From Bactericera cockerelli (lineage: Eukaryota > Arthropoda > Insecta > Hemiptera > Triozidae), in NCBI GenBank assembly GCA_024516035.1, contig CM044964.1, positions 6,361,716 through 6,425,715 on the forward strand: a stretch of 64,000 nt of DNA, in the 5' to 3' direction. The notes under the pieces were generated by a model, which saw only the letters and a list, made by a program, of their open reading frames with translations, was not told the origin of the DNA and made no database searches. Below are positions 1 to 10,084 of this stretch, one piece after another. Position numbers and translations under genes: made by a program. Each line of letters begins with the position of its first letter. The stretch's first letter is position 1.

Positions 1-150
1 TTCGCTATAGCCGATTTGTTCATTATAGCCGATGTTCGTTATAATCGATACATATGTTAATTTTCCATAAGACTCCAAGGGACCAAAGATTTTGTTCGTT
101 ATAGCCGATTATTCGTTATAACCGGTGTCGTTATAACCGATTTCTACTGT
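1..150 (-). mobile_element. Terminal part of a pogo/Tigger-like DNA transposon
   Basis: Read on the minus strand, the piece starts CAGTAGAAATCGGTTATAAC next to a TA and then repeats a 'CGGTTATAACGA / CGGCTATAACGAA' motif. This is the style of Tigger/pogo terminal repeats (family knowledge). Only one end lies in the window and no transposase is seen. Confidence 0.5.
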
Positions 151-490
151 ATTATGTTTGTATATGTCTGATGTATTGTTTCGTCTTTGTTTCATAAATG
201 AAATAGTGAGTGCATGAATAAAATTATACAATTTACTATCATACAATATACACTTGAAAAGATAATGTTACTAACTGACATTTCGTTGACACTTTTCCTC
301 AAGAAATTAAATGTTTTGCATTAAAAATGCGCTATTACAAGATAATAACCCCCTTCAAATAATGACTAGATAGGAGAATCACGTAAGCATGCGGAGCTAT
401 CACCACTTGCGCGGACGTTGACAGTAGTTGAAAGCGGTAACCGACATCAGTAGCTTGATTATTATTATTACAGTATGCTTTATTTTTATT
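151..490. other. AT-rich intergenic DNA
   Basis: No convincing coding or repeat structure is visible between the transposon end and the first SINE. Confidence 0.5.
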
Positions 491-565
491 AGCCGACCTC
501 CATGGCTCAGTGGTTAAGAGCATTGGTCACCGGGTTCGAAATCCGGCCGGATCGGAAATTTCTGA
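491..565 (+). repeat. tRNA-like SINE head (family E)
   Basis: It contains GCTCAGTGGTTAAGAGCATT and a B-box-like GGGTTCGAAATCCGGCC. The same head recurs at 18251-18330. It is a SINE relic rather than a tRNA gene, because no clean cloverleaf closes around it. Confidence 0.55.
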
Positions 566-764
566 CCGAAATTTTTCGGAATGGCATGGATGTAAAGGTA
601 AAGTGCCCTGAAGTAATGCGAAAGCGGTTCCGAGGTAAATTACCTAAAAAAAAGGATGCTTTATTAGGTAGAACAAAAATATATACAGTAAAATACAATG
701 AAATTATAAAGAAAAATTAATAGATTGAGCAAAGAAACAAAAACAAAAAAGAGGTTGAACCTAA

Positions 765-950
765 AATCCTACCTAAAGGGCAAGGTTATTGCCTGTGGCA
801 ATCTCTTCCACCCAACCCTTAATCGATAGGGCGGCGGACTTGTAACCTTGAGGTCGATGGTCCAAGTCCCGGGTTCACTTAAGATTTATGGCCTAACTAA
901 AGGGCTGGGTTATTCCCTATGACAATCTCTACCACCCAATCCAATTCAAG
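765..950 (+). repeat. Two copies of an interspersed repeat plus SINE-B fragment
   Basis: 'GGCAATCTCTTCCACCCAAC' near 797-817 and a diverged copy near 915-935 belong to a repeat also seen at 2380-2440, 8508-8600, 12305-12370, 25655-25710 and 44371-44425. Between them sits a fragment of SINE family B (GGCGGCGGACTTGTAACC). Confidence 0.5.
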
Positions 951-972
951 ATTCGGGCCTTAATGTCTGTCT

Positions 973-1170
973 CGGTACTCTCGGTAGCTCAGTGGTAAAG
1001 GCGGCTGGCTGGTAATCGAGACGACGCGGGTTTGAAACCCAACCGGACATGACAAGTTATCTTCCCATTTGAGATTTTGACTACCTAATAATGCATCTTG
1101 GGCTTACTGCTGGAATAATGGGACTTAGTAGTCCCAGTCGGACAGTAAATAAGGCGATATTAACAATACT
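973..1170 (+). repeat. tRNA-derived SINE, family C
   Basis: The tRNA-like head has GGTAGCTCAGTGGTAAAGGC and GGGTTTGAAACCC. It is followed by the family body ending near ATAAGGCGATATTA. Further copies lie at 12040-12275, 14191-14280, 23286-23490, 31385-31592, 37228-37340 and 48397-48572. Confidence 0.65.
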
Positions 1171-1411
1171 TACCAACTGATTTACCTGAGTGTGAGTAAT
1201 AATAGAAATTATAAAGTCGGATTAAAAAATAAGAACAATAAGTTTATTATAATTCCGTGTCCGTGAGATAGGCACAAATAACTCTATCACGGTGGTGAGA
1301 GGATTATTTGGATGCCCAGATTCAATAAGAGGGTTGACCTCTGGTATACAGAGAGGAATAGATTTTACGTGTACCGCGTATATGTAGGTCACAAAGACTA
1401 TCTTGATGTTG

Positions 1412-1590
1412 ATTATGATTTTGATGATCTCAATAATCATTTTGATGATCTCAATAATCATTTTGATGATCTCAATAATCATTTTGATGATATCAATAAT
1501 CATTTTGGTGATATCAATAATCATTTTAATGATATAAATAATCATTTTGATAATATCGATAATCATTTTGATGATCTCAATAATCAAATC
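1412..1590. repeat. 21-bp minisatellite, open in both strands
   Basis: About eight units of a 21-bp repeat (GATGATCTCAATAATCATTT plus one T). The period is a multiple of three, so the plus frame from 1312 to 1674 stays open and would read a heptapeptide FDDLNNH repeated. The minus frame is open too, which fits a repeat-driven ORF better than a gene. The left flank (1285-1315) resembles an interspersed repeat at 7630-7670. Confidence 0.7.
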
Positions 1591-1706
1591 AATCGGAAAC
1601 CACATGTTGCAATCGTAAAAAAAAACCAATTATCTTTAATTACAATTATCGAATACGATTACATAAATGAGTAGAAGTATTCATTTATAGATTTGAATGG
1701 GAATAA

Positions 1707-1841
1707 CGGACCTCAGTAGCGTGATCGATAAGGCGGCGGACTTGTAACCTGGAGGTCGGTAGTTCAAGTCCCGGTTTCAGCGTAGTTAAGCGAGTTTGAG
1801 TAGCTGTGGCTTCACGAAAGTGATTAACACAAATATGATGA
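1707..1841 (+). repeat. tRNA-derived SINE, family B
   Basis: Head GGCGGCGGACTTGTAACCTG with B box GGTAGTTCAAGTCCC, then the family tail 'CACGAAAGTGATTAACACAA'. It is the commonest SINE of the window: 9123-9264, 14371-14500, 20697-20842, 21088-21205, 35012-35155, 45044-45168, 47138-47285, 62530-62640. Confidence 0.7.
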
Positions 1842-2949
1842 TTTTTTTTTCTCATTTGAATGGGAATGACAACCCTTTGTCACCGAGTTATGGCCGGAAA
1901 TACTTTACGGCAATGTCTCATTGTGTGGGTAGAGTATCTCTATATCGGTACTAGCAGGCCAGGTGGCACAACAAACAGTTATTCTATTCTTTTAATTCTT
2001 TAGAGCTAATATGGTCTAATAATAATTTGACTTTATTGTGTAGAGTTGGGAAGACTAAGGGCGGAATTAATAGACGTTTTTGTAAACCTTCTGTGGCGTT
2101 AAGTCGCGGATTGCGTACTGTGTAAGATCAAGAAAATCGACACTTACCAACGACTTAAGTTATTGATGTTGTCTATTAATTCGGCTCTAAATATAGGGCC
2201 ATGTCTTGGGCTGAAACTTGTTTGCAGTTATTTGATAATAATAATAATAATGCTCTTTAGTGGAAGGTAACCACTGGGTGTGGTTAATGTACTTACACCA
2301 TTTTTTACCACCTAACCCAAATATACATACATAGGAACGAACAAGTCACTCACTTCAATTATGACATTAAAATTTTTAAGGTGTTGGGTGGAAGAGATTG
2401 TCATGTATAGGCAATAACCCCGCCTTTTAGTGTTGGACATCTGTATATATTTTATCTATGTCAATCTGTTCTTTTCTTGTTTATATTGTTCTAAATTTTT
2501 TTTTTTAATTTTATACTTACTTGTATGTACAAATGTACAATTGTACATATATATGTCCCATTCATAAAGAATTGAATAATAATAATATTTAAATATTTTG
2601 CTTTTATGAATTATTATGACAATCCTCTCATATGAGTGAAACTGTTCACGAAAAAAAATCGCTTCGTCATCAAACATAAATATCATTGCAATGTGTTTTT
2701 TTTTCCACACTGCAGAAATCAAAATAATTACTGTTTTTTCATTATTTTAGCTCTCATTTAAAAATTATTTTCATGTCAATGTTACTGGAGCTTACAGAAT
2801 AAAATCTGATCAAGGTGCAGTGGAGAATGAAGTACAGAAAAATTGAGGTAGTTAACGTATTTTTTTTTTTTTAGTCATTTAGAGGAGACTAGTTAACCGA
2901 TTCTTGGTTTATATGGTATTTGTTTTATATGGTAGAATATCGTTTTTTA
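1842..2949. other. AT-rich intergenic DNA with a minus-strand repeat
   Basis: Near 2380-2440 there is a minus-strand copy of the 'ggcaatctcttccacccaac' repeat. The rest is AT-rich sequence with no supported gene. Confidence 0.5.
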
Positions 2950-3010
2950 AGCAACGTCCTGCGAGACTAGGACTTAGATGGGTGACCATAATTATAAATG
3001 CAAACCCTGG
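2950..3010 (+). repeat. 5S-rRNA-like SINE fragment
   Basis: AAGCAACGTC followed by GGACTTAGATGGGTGACCA resembles the internal promoter region of 5S rRNA (AAGC.GCGTCGGGC ... ACTTAGATGGGGGACC in insects, from memory). Longer copies on the opposite strand occur at 30781-31050 and elsewhere. Confidence 0.5.
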
Positions 3011-3204
3011 TGATGCTGTCTATTCCATCAGGAAATCCCCTTCAAATGTTCGATGATTAAGAATTTAATAGACTGATGTATTTAAATAGTGTTGAACTGG
3101 TGTATCCCCTTCACATGTTGGATTATTAAGAATTTGATAGATGTATTTAAAGATTGTTGAATTTGAATAAATTTTTTACTCAATTTAAAGTGAACTTCTA
3201 TTAA

Positions 3205-3505
3205 AGTATATGCTGTCTATATCGTTGGTGTTAGGAAGGGCATCCAGCCGGAAAAATGAGCCACAACCTAAACCATGAGGTTGAACAATGTCGAGTCCAA
3301 GCAAGTATGTCCAAGTAATAATAATAATGAACTGATATGAACACAAATAAGAAAGAAGTAGAGAAAATGTTAAAATATAAAGACCTGACAATCAATCAAT
3401 ATAAACAGGAAAATGAGAAGTTGTACTAGATGCAGCTATGTACATGAATATCAGAACATACCTGGACAGCTGTTTCGAGCTTATTTGCTTTCATCAGCAA
3501 TTGAA
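3205..3505. repeat. Two interspersed repeat fragments
   Basis: 3205-3310 carries 'GTTAGGAAGGGCATCCAGCC' and 'CCATGAGGTTGAACAA', the tail of SINE family G (full copy 49986-50360). 3410-3505 carries 'CATACCTGGACAGCTGTTTC', which recurs on the minus strand at 20290-20390 and again near 35450 and 47700. Confidence 0.5.
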
Positions 3506-3510
3506 ATAGA

Positions 3511-4060
3511 AACGCATGTGGAACACAAAAGTAAAGATAATACCAGTAATAATTGGAGCACTAGGCATAGTACCAAAGACACTGAAAGAAAACCTTCAAA
3601 TGCTACCTGGAAAATTCAATATCGGTAGAATCCAGGAAAGTGCACTGCTCGACACAGCCTACATCATGAGAAAAGTAGGCTTATGAAACAAACATTAAAA
3701 ATATTACAACCCATTGGATCTGAGGAATTAAGATAGTTCTTGAGCCAATCTGGATATAGCGGAGGAACTTACATAAAAAAATCCTCCTGGTAAAATGGAT
3801 AATAATAATAAAATAACGGAATGAACGTTGTTTCAAAAGTAGCTTGCGGATATATTTGGAGATTTCTGTGCCATCTTCAATGACAATGAAGGCATGAGGC
3901 GTCCAATTTAAATTCGATTTCATCTTCCAACAAAGAGAATGCACACAGTTGCATAAGCAGCTCAACAGAGCGTCAGCTGCAACCTATTGAACTCCCGATG
4001 TGACCCGAGGAGCATGAGAAGATGCAACAGAGACGTTATGCAGAACGCCAAGAGCCCGAG
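3511..4060. other. Intergenic DNA, nothing recognised
   Basis: Short open frames on both strands have no recognisable domains or splice context. Confidence 0.4.
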
Positions 4061-4061
4061 A

Positions 4062-4275
4062 AGATGGTCATCAAGTGGTTAACGCGCTAGTCTGGTAATC
4101 CAGGTAGTGTAGGTATCCGTTATTTCGAATCCCACACAGTGCATGCATTTTGTTCCTCATTAAATTGAGTTTGTGACCACATAATAATAAGACTCTGAGG
4201 ATTAGGTGGTATAAAATGCTTTGAGCACATTAACCTCGCCTGGTGGTTACCTTTCACCAAAGACTGTTATTATTA
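4062..4275 (+). repeat. tRNA-derived SINE, family D
   Basis: Head GTCAAGTGGTTAACGCGCTA and CCCACACAGTGCATG, then the body ending in the 'CTGGTGGTTACCTTTCACCA' segment. Other copies: 13950-14146, 18058-18245, 24312-24520, 35205-35392, 47352-47500, 57612-57822. Confidence 0.65.
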
Positions 4276-4364
4276 TTAAAGCTTCCCATTTTAGACCATG
4301 CAATTGGTCTAAGTTCTAAGTGATAGATTCTACACATTATTTTAATCACGCTACATCAAAAAGA

Positions 4365-4550
4365 AGATTTTGTTTAGCTATCTTCTTAAAGCTTTAGCTT
4401 TGAGTTTAGCTATCTTGTATCTCAATAAAACTCCTATTGACTACTATTCTACAAGTCACCCTGTTTAAACAAGAGGATTTTTGTTGAGCTATCTTCTCAA
4501 AGCGTCTCGTATCTCAATAAAACTCATATTGACTACTATTCTGCAATATC
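4365..4550 (+). repeat. Direct duplication of about 75 bp
   Basis: 'GTATCTCAATAAAACTC' followed by 'TATTGACTACTATTCT' occurs twice (near 4418-4452 and 4509-4544) with a shared upstream 'GCTATCTTCT' segment. Confidence 0.6.
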
Positions 4551-4787
4551 GCGATATCGCTGATTTGTTTAATCAAGAGAGAGTGTTGAGTGACGAATGT
4601 CACATGTGTACAGATAACAGGGACCCCCCTCTTCACCCGTGTTATGTGGAGGACTCTAGAACTTCTCACTTTAATATATAACCAGTGACGTCACACGGAA
4701 AGAGTGTGTTTGAGTAGTTGTTCTCGTAGTGAAAGAAATTGAAAAATAATAGAAGGGAAAAGGGCCCCAAACAATATTTGAATCTGT

Positions 4788-5086
4788 ATGTACGAATTTC
4801 TTTGTGGTGAAGCACAAGGCCTCTTCACAATTTTTGTGGGTAGCGCAGCATTACTAACAGCCTCCTTTACATTTCGAATTATTCTATTACATTAATTTCT
4901 TTTTACTCTGGTAATGCCGCCACTGGTCGTTACTCATACAAGTAACTACTCATTTTTCCTCACGAGGTATGAGTGGACCCCGAACATCCAAGTACAGAGC
5001 AGAAAAATTCCTGTCCCGCTGGGGATCGAACCCAGGTCACCGTGCGTGCAATGCCCAGCGCGCTAACTCACTCTGCCACGGTGACT
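4788..5086 (-). repeat. Full tRNA-derived SINE, family A, with target duplication
   Basis: Read on the minus strand: GTCACCGTGGCAGAGTGAGT, B box GGTTCGATCCCC, and a tail ending CTTCACCACAAAG. It is flanked by the 17-bp direct repeat ACAATATTTGAATCTGT at 4771-4787 and 5087-5103, which proves retroposition. Confidence 0.85.
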
Positions 5087-5297
5087 ACAATATTTGAATC
5101 TGTTTCACAAATCATTACTATACAGTCTATGAACAATATCAACATTACATATTATACTTACATTAGGGTCCATTTTTGAAAATTTTGGTACCTATCATAC
5201 ACAAAAGAAAAAATAAATAAAAAATTATCGATGTGGACTGGCAGATAAAATCGTATATCGATAGGAACTGCTTCAATCAAACTTAAGGTTTGATTTT

Positions 5298-5347
5298 GAC
5301 TTTGATTGCTTCAATCAAAATAAGGTTTGATTGAAGCAATCAAAGTC
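5298..5347. repeat. Perfect 22-bp inverted repeat, 6-nt loop
   Basis: The left arm 5298-5319 and right arm 5326-5347 are exact reverse complements, separated by ATAAGG. A partial third copy of the arm lies just upstream (5268-5295). Confidence 0.8.
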
Positions 5348-5639
5348 TAAAAAAAAATAAAGAACAATCAAGTCAAGAAAAAAAAGTAGGTGCTGATTTA
5401 ATCAAACCTTATAGTCTAGAAAATAAAAAGAACAGTCAAGTAAATAGTAAAGCAGAAAGCTATTATTACTTTTCTTAACCGATACTAAAGTAAGTATTGT
5501 ATTCGTCGAAAATTTGACGTACCCAGTTTTTCTGGATGAATCATGGCCTCAGGATACCAAAAAAGTTGTTTTCGGGCATAGGTCCGTGCGTCTGTGTGTG
5601 AACAAGATAACTCGATAACGGTAAAAGCTAGAGACTTTA

Positions 5640-5790
5640 AATTTGGTGGGAAAGTCGATTTAATGCGGATGAGGAGAAGAAGGAGTAAGAGAAGTAGGAG
5701 AATAAGAAGAAGGAGAAGGATGAGGAGATGAAGGAGGAGAAGGAGCAGGAAAAAGAGGAGGTGAAGGAGGAGGAGGAGGAAGCTATTCGT
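5640..5790. repeat. Purine (GGA/GAA) tract
   Basis: From about 5664 to 5785 the plus strand is almost all purine (repeats of AGGAGAAG type). It is low complexity and not coding. Confidence 0.7.
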
Positions 5791-6121
5791 TCCCTTATTG
5801 TTTCCAAAGTCTCACCGAATTAATTTCTGATTACCCCCGCCCATAAATCAGGTCCTGGGAGTCTGTCTCTGGAATGGGAGCGATTAATCAAATATAAGAT
5901 GGCAATAAATTTCCCGCTACAACAATGAGAAGGAAGTGATGGGAGGGAAATGGGAGGGAGGTCTTACCGACGCGTCTCACCTCCCTAATAAAGAAATATG
6001 TGGTGGAAAGATTGGTAGTAGGGAGGAGAGAGGGAGAATATTGAGGTATTAAAGTTTGTATAATACCAGCTGAGAATATTTTGCTTGTTTCTTAGGAATT
6101 AGGTATGGTTACTGATTGGGG

Positions 6122-6178
6122 AGGAGCGCGAGAGAGAGAGAGAGAGACGAGGAAAAGAGAGAGAGAGAGAGAAAAAAC
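6122..6178. repeat. (GA)n microsatellite
   Basis: Two GA runs directly follow the putative 3' end of the zinc-finger exon on the minus strand. Confidence 0.8.
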
Positions 6179-6182
6179 TTGC

Positions 6183-6359
6183 TTTTCGTCGTTTCCGCAG
6201 GGGCAGATCGTTGGTGGGATGGGTCTCCACATGTCTCACCCACAGGGCGGGCGTCTTGAAGGTCTCCTGGCACAGATCACACGTGAGAGGGGCGTAGTAG
6301 TTGGGGTCCTCGTCAGTTTCCAACTCCGCTTCCTCCTCCACTGTGATTGGATAGATCTC
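6183..6359 (-). CDS. C2H2 zinc-finger protein, one internal exon
   Basis: One coding exon of a probable DNA-binding zinc-finger protein. On the minus strand the acceptor TTTTTCGCAG precedes 59 in-phase codons. They begin with an acidic stretch (EEEAELETDEDPNYYAPL), followed by one complete C2H2 finger, C-x2-C-x12-H-x3-H (CDLCQ...WVRHVETH), then a basic tail PLRKRRK that could be a nuclear signal. The exon is symmetrical (phase 0 in, phase 0 out). The only visible donor is a GC type (AAAA then GCAAGT), immediately followed by a (CT)n run, so the 3' boundary is uncertain. Reading through instead gives a low-complexity Ser/Leu tail to a stop at 6099, which looks unlikely. No other exon of this gene is recognised in the window. 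The exon points opposite to the zinc-transporter exons downstream. The family beyond 'C2H2' cannot be named. Confidence 0.6.
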
Positions 6360-6479
6360 CTGCGAAAAATGATGATCATGAGGATACAGTAAGATGACTG
6401 TATGGAGGTTTGAACGGGGGATTGAGGCTATTGCCAGCAGGTGCCCCCTTTTCAATCGCCTAACAGGGGTGGATGGAGG

Positions 6480-7005
6480 GATCTTACAAAAATGTCAAAA
6501 CGCTTGCATACGAGTCTGCAACCATTGGGACATTTTCATTTTTATAATTTAATATTTCGTTACATAATTTCGTTACATAATTTCGTCACATAATTTCGTT
6601 ACATAATTTCGTTACATAATATCGTTACATAATTTCGTTACATAATATCGTTACATAATATCGTTACATAATATCGTTACATAATTTCGTCACATAATTT
6701 TGGTTATGTGCCAGAGCAAAGACATGAAAATGTCAAAAACGCTTGCATACGAGTCTGCAACCATTGGGACATTTTCATCTTTACTATTCAAGGTCCAAAA
6801 CCCAACCGACCAAATTTCGTATTGTGCGCATGACACATACCTTCTCTCTTCTCTCCCTCTACAATTCAATACTTCGCCATTGTGCGCATGACACACACTT
6901 TCCCTCTTCTCTCCCTTTACAATTCAATATTTCGTTACATAATTTCGTCACATAATTTTGGTTATGTGCCAGAGCAAAGACATGAAAATGTCAAAAAAGT
7001 GTGTT
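6480..7005. repeat. Compound tandem repeat with 13-bp core
   Basis: Between 6549 and 6700 a 13-bp unit CGTTACATAATTT (variants CGTCACATAATTT, CGTTACATAATAT) is repeated about ten times. Longer segments repeat around it: 'GCTTGCATACGAGTCTGCAA' at 6503 and 6742, 'GGTTATGTGCCAGAGCAAAG' at 6701 and 6960, and 'TGTGCGCATGACACA' twice. It is a nested satellite; the short open frames inside are repeat-driven. Confidence 0.75.
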
Positions 7006-7194
7006 TTACCGTGCAGTACTGTGGACTATAGACCTCGCTGAGGTCGTTTTATCCAATAAGCTTTTTAACACAACCCATATTGGGCGGATTTGGGCGAGAT
7101 CTAACTATTTTTTTATGTTCGAACGCTGAAAACATTTCCTAGTTTTCTTTCGACACAGGCAAAATAATAAATGAAATCAGGACAAATTAATATA

Positions 7195-7392
7195 CACTGC
7201 TCTCTCTCTTCCCATCTCTCTCTTTATTTCTCTTTTTCTTTCTCTCTCTCATTCATACCTCTTTTCTTTGTTCTCTATAATCTCTTTATCATCTCTCTCT
7301 CTCTCTCTTCTCTCTCTTCTCTCATAATAAATAGCTCCATCTTTTCGTCTCTCACTCTATTAATATATATTTATATATCTCTCTCTCTAGCT
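7195..7392. repeat. Pyrimidine (CT)n-rich tract
   Basis: About 200 bp of TCTCTC-type sequence with interruptions. Low complexity. Confidence 0.75.
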
Positions 7393-7629
7393 GTCAAAAT
7401 GAAGGTTCATTGTCAACCTTAGTTCTATGGAGCAGAGTAGATGGCTGAAATAAAATCTATGTGTAGAGTAGATTAGTTTCATTGATGTGACAACCAGAGT
7501 TACATTAACATTACACACGACATGCAGGACAGGGCATCAATTATGTTAACATTACACTAATACATCGTCCATTGTTCATTCAGTATGAAGTTAAATGACA
7601 AAATGTAAGGTACATAAAAATTAATGAGA

Positions 7630-7900
7630 TACTTGTATCACGGTGGTGAGGGGATTCTATGGACGCCCAGATCCAATGTCTAGGCTCGTTTCATGTCCAT
7701 TGATTGATTCTACTTGGTGTTAAAGTCCTGATTTTATGATATAGTCAGGACGGAGGTTTTATCCTCCATACTCTGGGAATCGAACCAGCTACCCGAATTA
7801 ACCACACCCACCCGGGGTAGGGCTGAAAATGCCAGCCTCATGTGTTCGAAGGGAACGGAATTATTTGTGTGAAAAGTCTGCTCCAACCGGCCTTTTTTTA
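7630..7900 (-). repeat. Degenerate SINE of family G
   Basis: On the minus strand it reads GCAGACTTTTC, CACATGAGGCTGGCATTTTC and CTGGTTCGATTCCCAG, and then 'CCTCCGTCCTGA'. These correspond segment by segment to the fuller copy at 49986-50360. Confidence 0.5.
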
Positions 7901-8169
7901 TTTCATAGCCATATAACAAACGTCTATTAATTTCGCTTTTATTCTCTTATTTCGCTAAATAAGTTAGAATTAGCTTAAGAGGTAAATATTTTGTATTCTT
8001 AAATTATTTTAAATAAAGTTGAAAAATTCAAAATTCTCTTTTTTTACTCTAGGACCATGCCCACGATCCACTTCTGGTCAGAGAAAATTGGGACATTATT
8101 TTCAACAATTACTGCAGTGAGTCAATAGCAAAGGACTGGGAGAATTTAAGAAACTCCTCTTAATATAGT

Positions 8170-8452
8170 CGTATTTTTCTTTCTAACAAAAAAAAATTCC
8201 TGGTTAGGTTTTTTTCAAATATTTCCATTTCATTCTAAGGTCATTCGTGAAAGAAAAATGCGTTTGGTTAGGTACTTTTAAAGATAAACAATAGACTTAA
8301 CTTATAATAGAACTGGAAGCAAGAATTTTCTACTTCCACTTTGGTTAACTTTGGAAGTGGAAATTTTTCCTCTTCCAAAAGAAAAATGACTTGCTTCCAG
8401 TTTGGTTCATTTTATTCCCGTTTGGTTAACTTTGGTTAGAAAGAAAAATACG
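8170..8452 (-). mobile_element. MITE-1, about 283 bp
   Basis: Terminal inverted repeats CGTATTTTTCTTTCTAAC at both ends. The inner sequence matches, in opposite orientation, the element at 15076-15349. It has no coding capacity, so it is a non-autonomous DNA transposon. The superfamily is not determined. Confidence 0.75.
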
Positions 8453-8507
8453 GCATATGATTTATAATTACGTATGTTTATACTGACCTCAGTAGGTTTG
8501 GGTGGGT

Positions 8508-8600
8508 GGAAGAACTCCAAGAGTTGGGTGGAAGAAATTGCCATAGACAATAACCCCGCCCTTTAGTTAAAACATATTTATGTTTCTATATATTTTTCTA
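8508..8600 (-). repeat. Interspersed repeat copy
   Basis: 'GGGTGGAAGAAATTGCCATA' and 'AATAACCCCGCCCTTTAGTT' form the minus-strand copy of the family seen at 25655-25710 and 44371-44425. Confidence 0.5.
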
Positions 8601-8623
8601 TTCTTTTTCATTTTTATTGTATA

Positions 8624-8875
8624 CTAGCCGTTTGCCCGTGCTTTGCAACGGGACTAAATTTCAAATTTACTAAGGCATGGCCGTACTGCTGGACAGCAAT
8701 GCCTTTTTGAACTTTTTATAATTTTCCTGGACAAAGCGATAATGGTTTTGGGGGGGTCAATTATGAGACATTTTTCGCTATCTCTTACCGTTTTGGCTAA
8801 ACAACTCCGGACAAACAAACAAACAAACATAGGTAGGTAGGTAGGTAGTCCTTTTTTCTGTTTTATATATAGAGA
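8624..8875 (-). mobile_element. Non-autonomous Helitron, 252 bp
   Basis: On the minus strand it starts TCTCTATATATAAAAC and ends in the hairpin CCGTTGCAAAGCACGGG, followed by CAAACGGCTAG. It sits between an A and a T. These are the hallmarks of Helitron ends (5'-TC, 3' hairpin plus CTAG, insertion at AT). Confidence 0.75.
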
Positions 8876-8939
8876 TGTTGTTTCCATTTTTTTTTTTTTT
8901 TTTTTTCATTGTTAAAATAATTATTTGTATTGTACATAT

Positions 8940-9081
8940 CGCATACCCAGTTCAAAAGGCATGTAACTCAAAAAAATCGATTGGGAAAGAAAATTCTCAA
9001 AAATAATAATAATAAACCATTTTAATCGCTTACTGAAAAATCGTCTTTTTTGAGTTACACACCTCTTGCACCAGGTGTGCG
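8940..9081. mobile_element. MITE-2, about 142 bp palindromic
   Basis: Ends near GCATACCCAGTTCAAAAGGC and, inverted, GCACACCTGGTGCAAGAGG. The subterminal TGTAACTCAAAA is also inverted. A better-preserved copy is at 51970-52120, where a paralogous copy supplies the empty site. Confidence 0.7.
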
Positions 9082-9122
9082 ATATGTCCATTTATATTTA
9101 ATAAAGTGTTGAATAATAATAG

Positions 9123-9264
9123 CCAAACCGAACTCAGTAGGTTGATCGATAAGGCGGCGGACTTGTAACCTGGAAGTCCCGGTTTCAGCGTAGATTTAGT
9201 AAAGCGAGTTTGAGTAGTTGTGATGTCACGAAAGTGATTAACACGAATATGATAACTTTAATTA
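9123..9264 (+). repeat. SINE family B copy
   Basis: GGCGGCGGACTTGTAACCTG head and 'CACGAAAGTGATTAACACGA' tail. Confidence 0.65.
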
Positions 9265-9646
9265 TTTTTATCTCAATGTTTTTTTGTATTTGTTTGAATT
9301 GTTTGTCAATCCTCCCCACTTTGTAACTATTGCAAAATAAATACAAATATTTTTATTGATATAAATGAAGCTACTTGACAAAGTATCCTTTTTGGAGAAT
9401 TATACAAATATTTTTATCGATCTATCTAGGTACTCGGGGAACAAATCACCCCGTTTTACCGTGCACATAAAACAAGTGTATCGATCACAAAACAATAATA
9501 AAATTAATACTGTCAAGGTGTCAAGTGCTCATGCTTAAGATAAGGAACCATCTCACTACTCATACCCATCACTATCACTTGCTTGTGACTGATAGCTCCT
9601 TCATTTCCATATCTGATAACGGCCGAGATAGTAGTAGTACTGAGTA

Positions 9647-9933
9647 GGCACCATCGCAGAGTGAGTTAGCGCGCTAGACATTGCACGCATGTTGACCTGG
9701 GTTCGATTCCCAGCGGGGCAGGAATTTTTATGCTCTGTACTTGGATGTTTGGGGTCCCCTCATACCTCGTGAAGAAAAATGAGTAGTTACTTGTATGAGT
9801 AACGACCAGTGGCGGCATTACCAGAGTAAAAAGATTCTAATGTAATAGAATTCCAAAAGTACAGGAGGCTCTTAGTAATGGTGCACTACCCACAAAAATC
9901 GTGAAGAGGCCTTGTGCTTCACCACAAATAAAA
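9647..9933 (+). repeat. SINE family A copy
   Basis: Nearly full length: CAGAGTGAGTTAGCGCGCTA head, GGTTCGATTCCCAGC B box, and CTTGTGCTTCACCACAAAT tail. Confidence 0.7.
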
Positions 9934-10084
9934 TCATACATACATGCATACATAGAAGTAAAACTGCGTGACTGGTTCAATTATATGCACAAGAGAAGAA
10001 TCGAACTCAAGGTCAGTGATATAGGCTGATGAACATATGTATGTGGGTGATTTCCGTGTCATTATCTCCACCATGTTTATTACT

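Noticed and set aside
1222..1674. Open frames on both strands over the 21-bp repeat (FDDLNNH or IIEIIKM repeats)
   Set aside because: Openness on both strands follows from a 21-bp AT-rich repeat. There is no flanking coding signal.
6099..6182. C-terminal extension of the zinc-finger exon (Ser/Leu-rich tail to the stop at 6099)
   Set aside because: It is encoded by the (GA)n microsatellite, so an exon end before it is more likely.
7171..7422. Ser/Leu-rich open frame
   Set aside because: Translation of the (CT)n tract.
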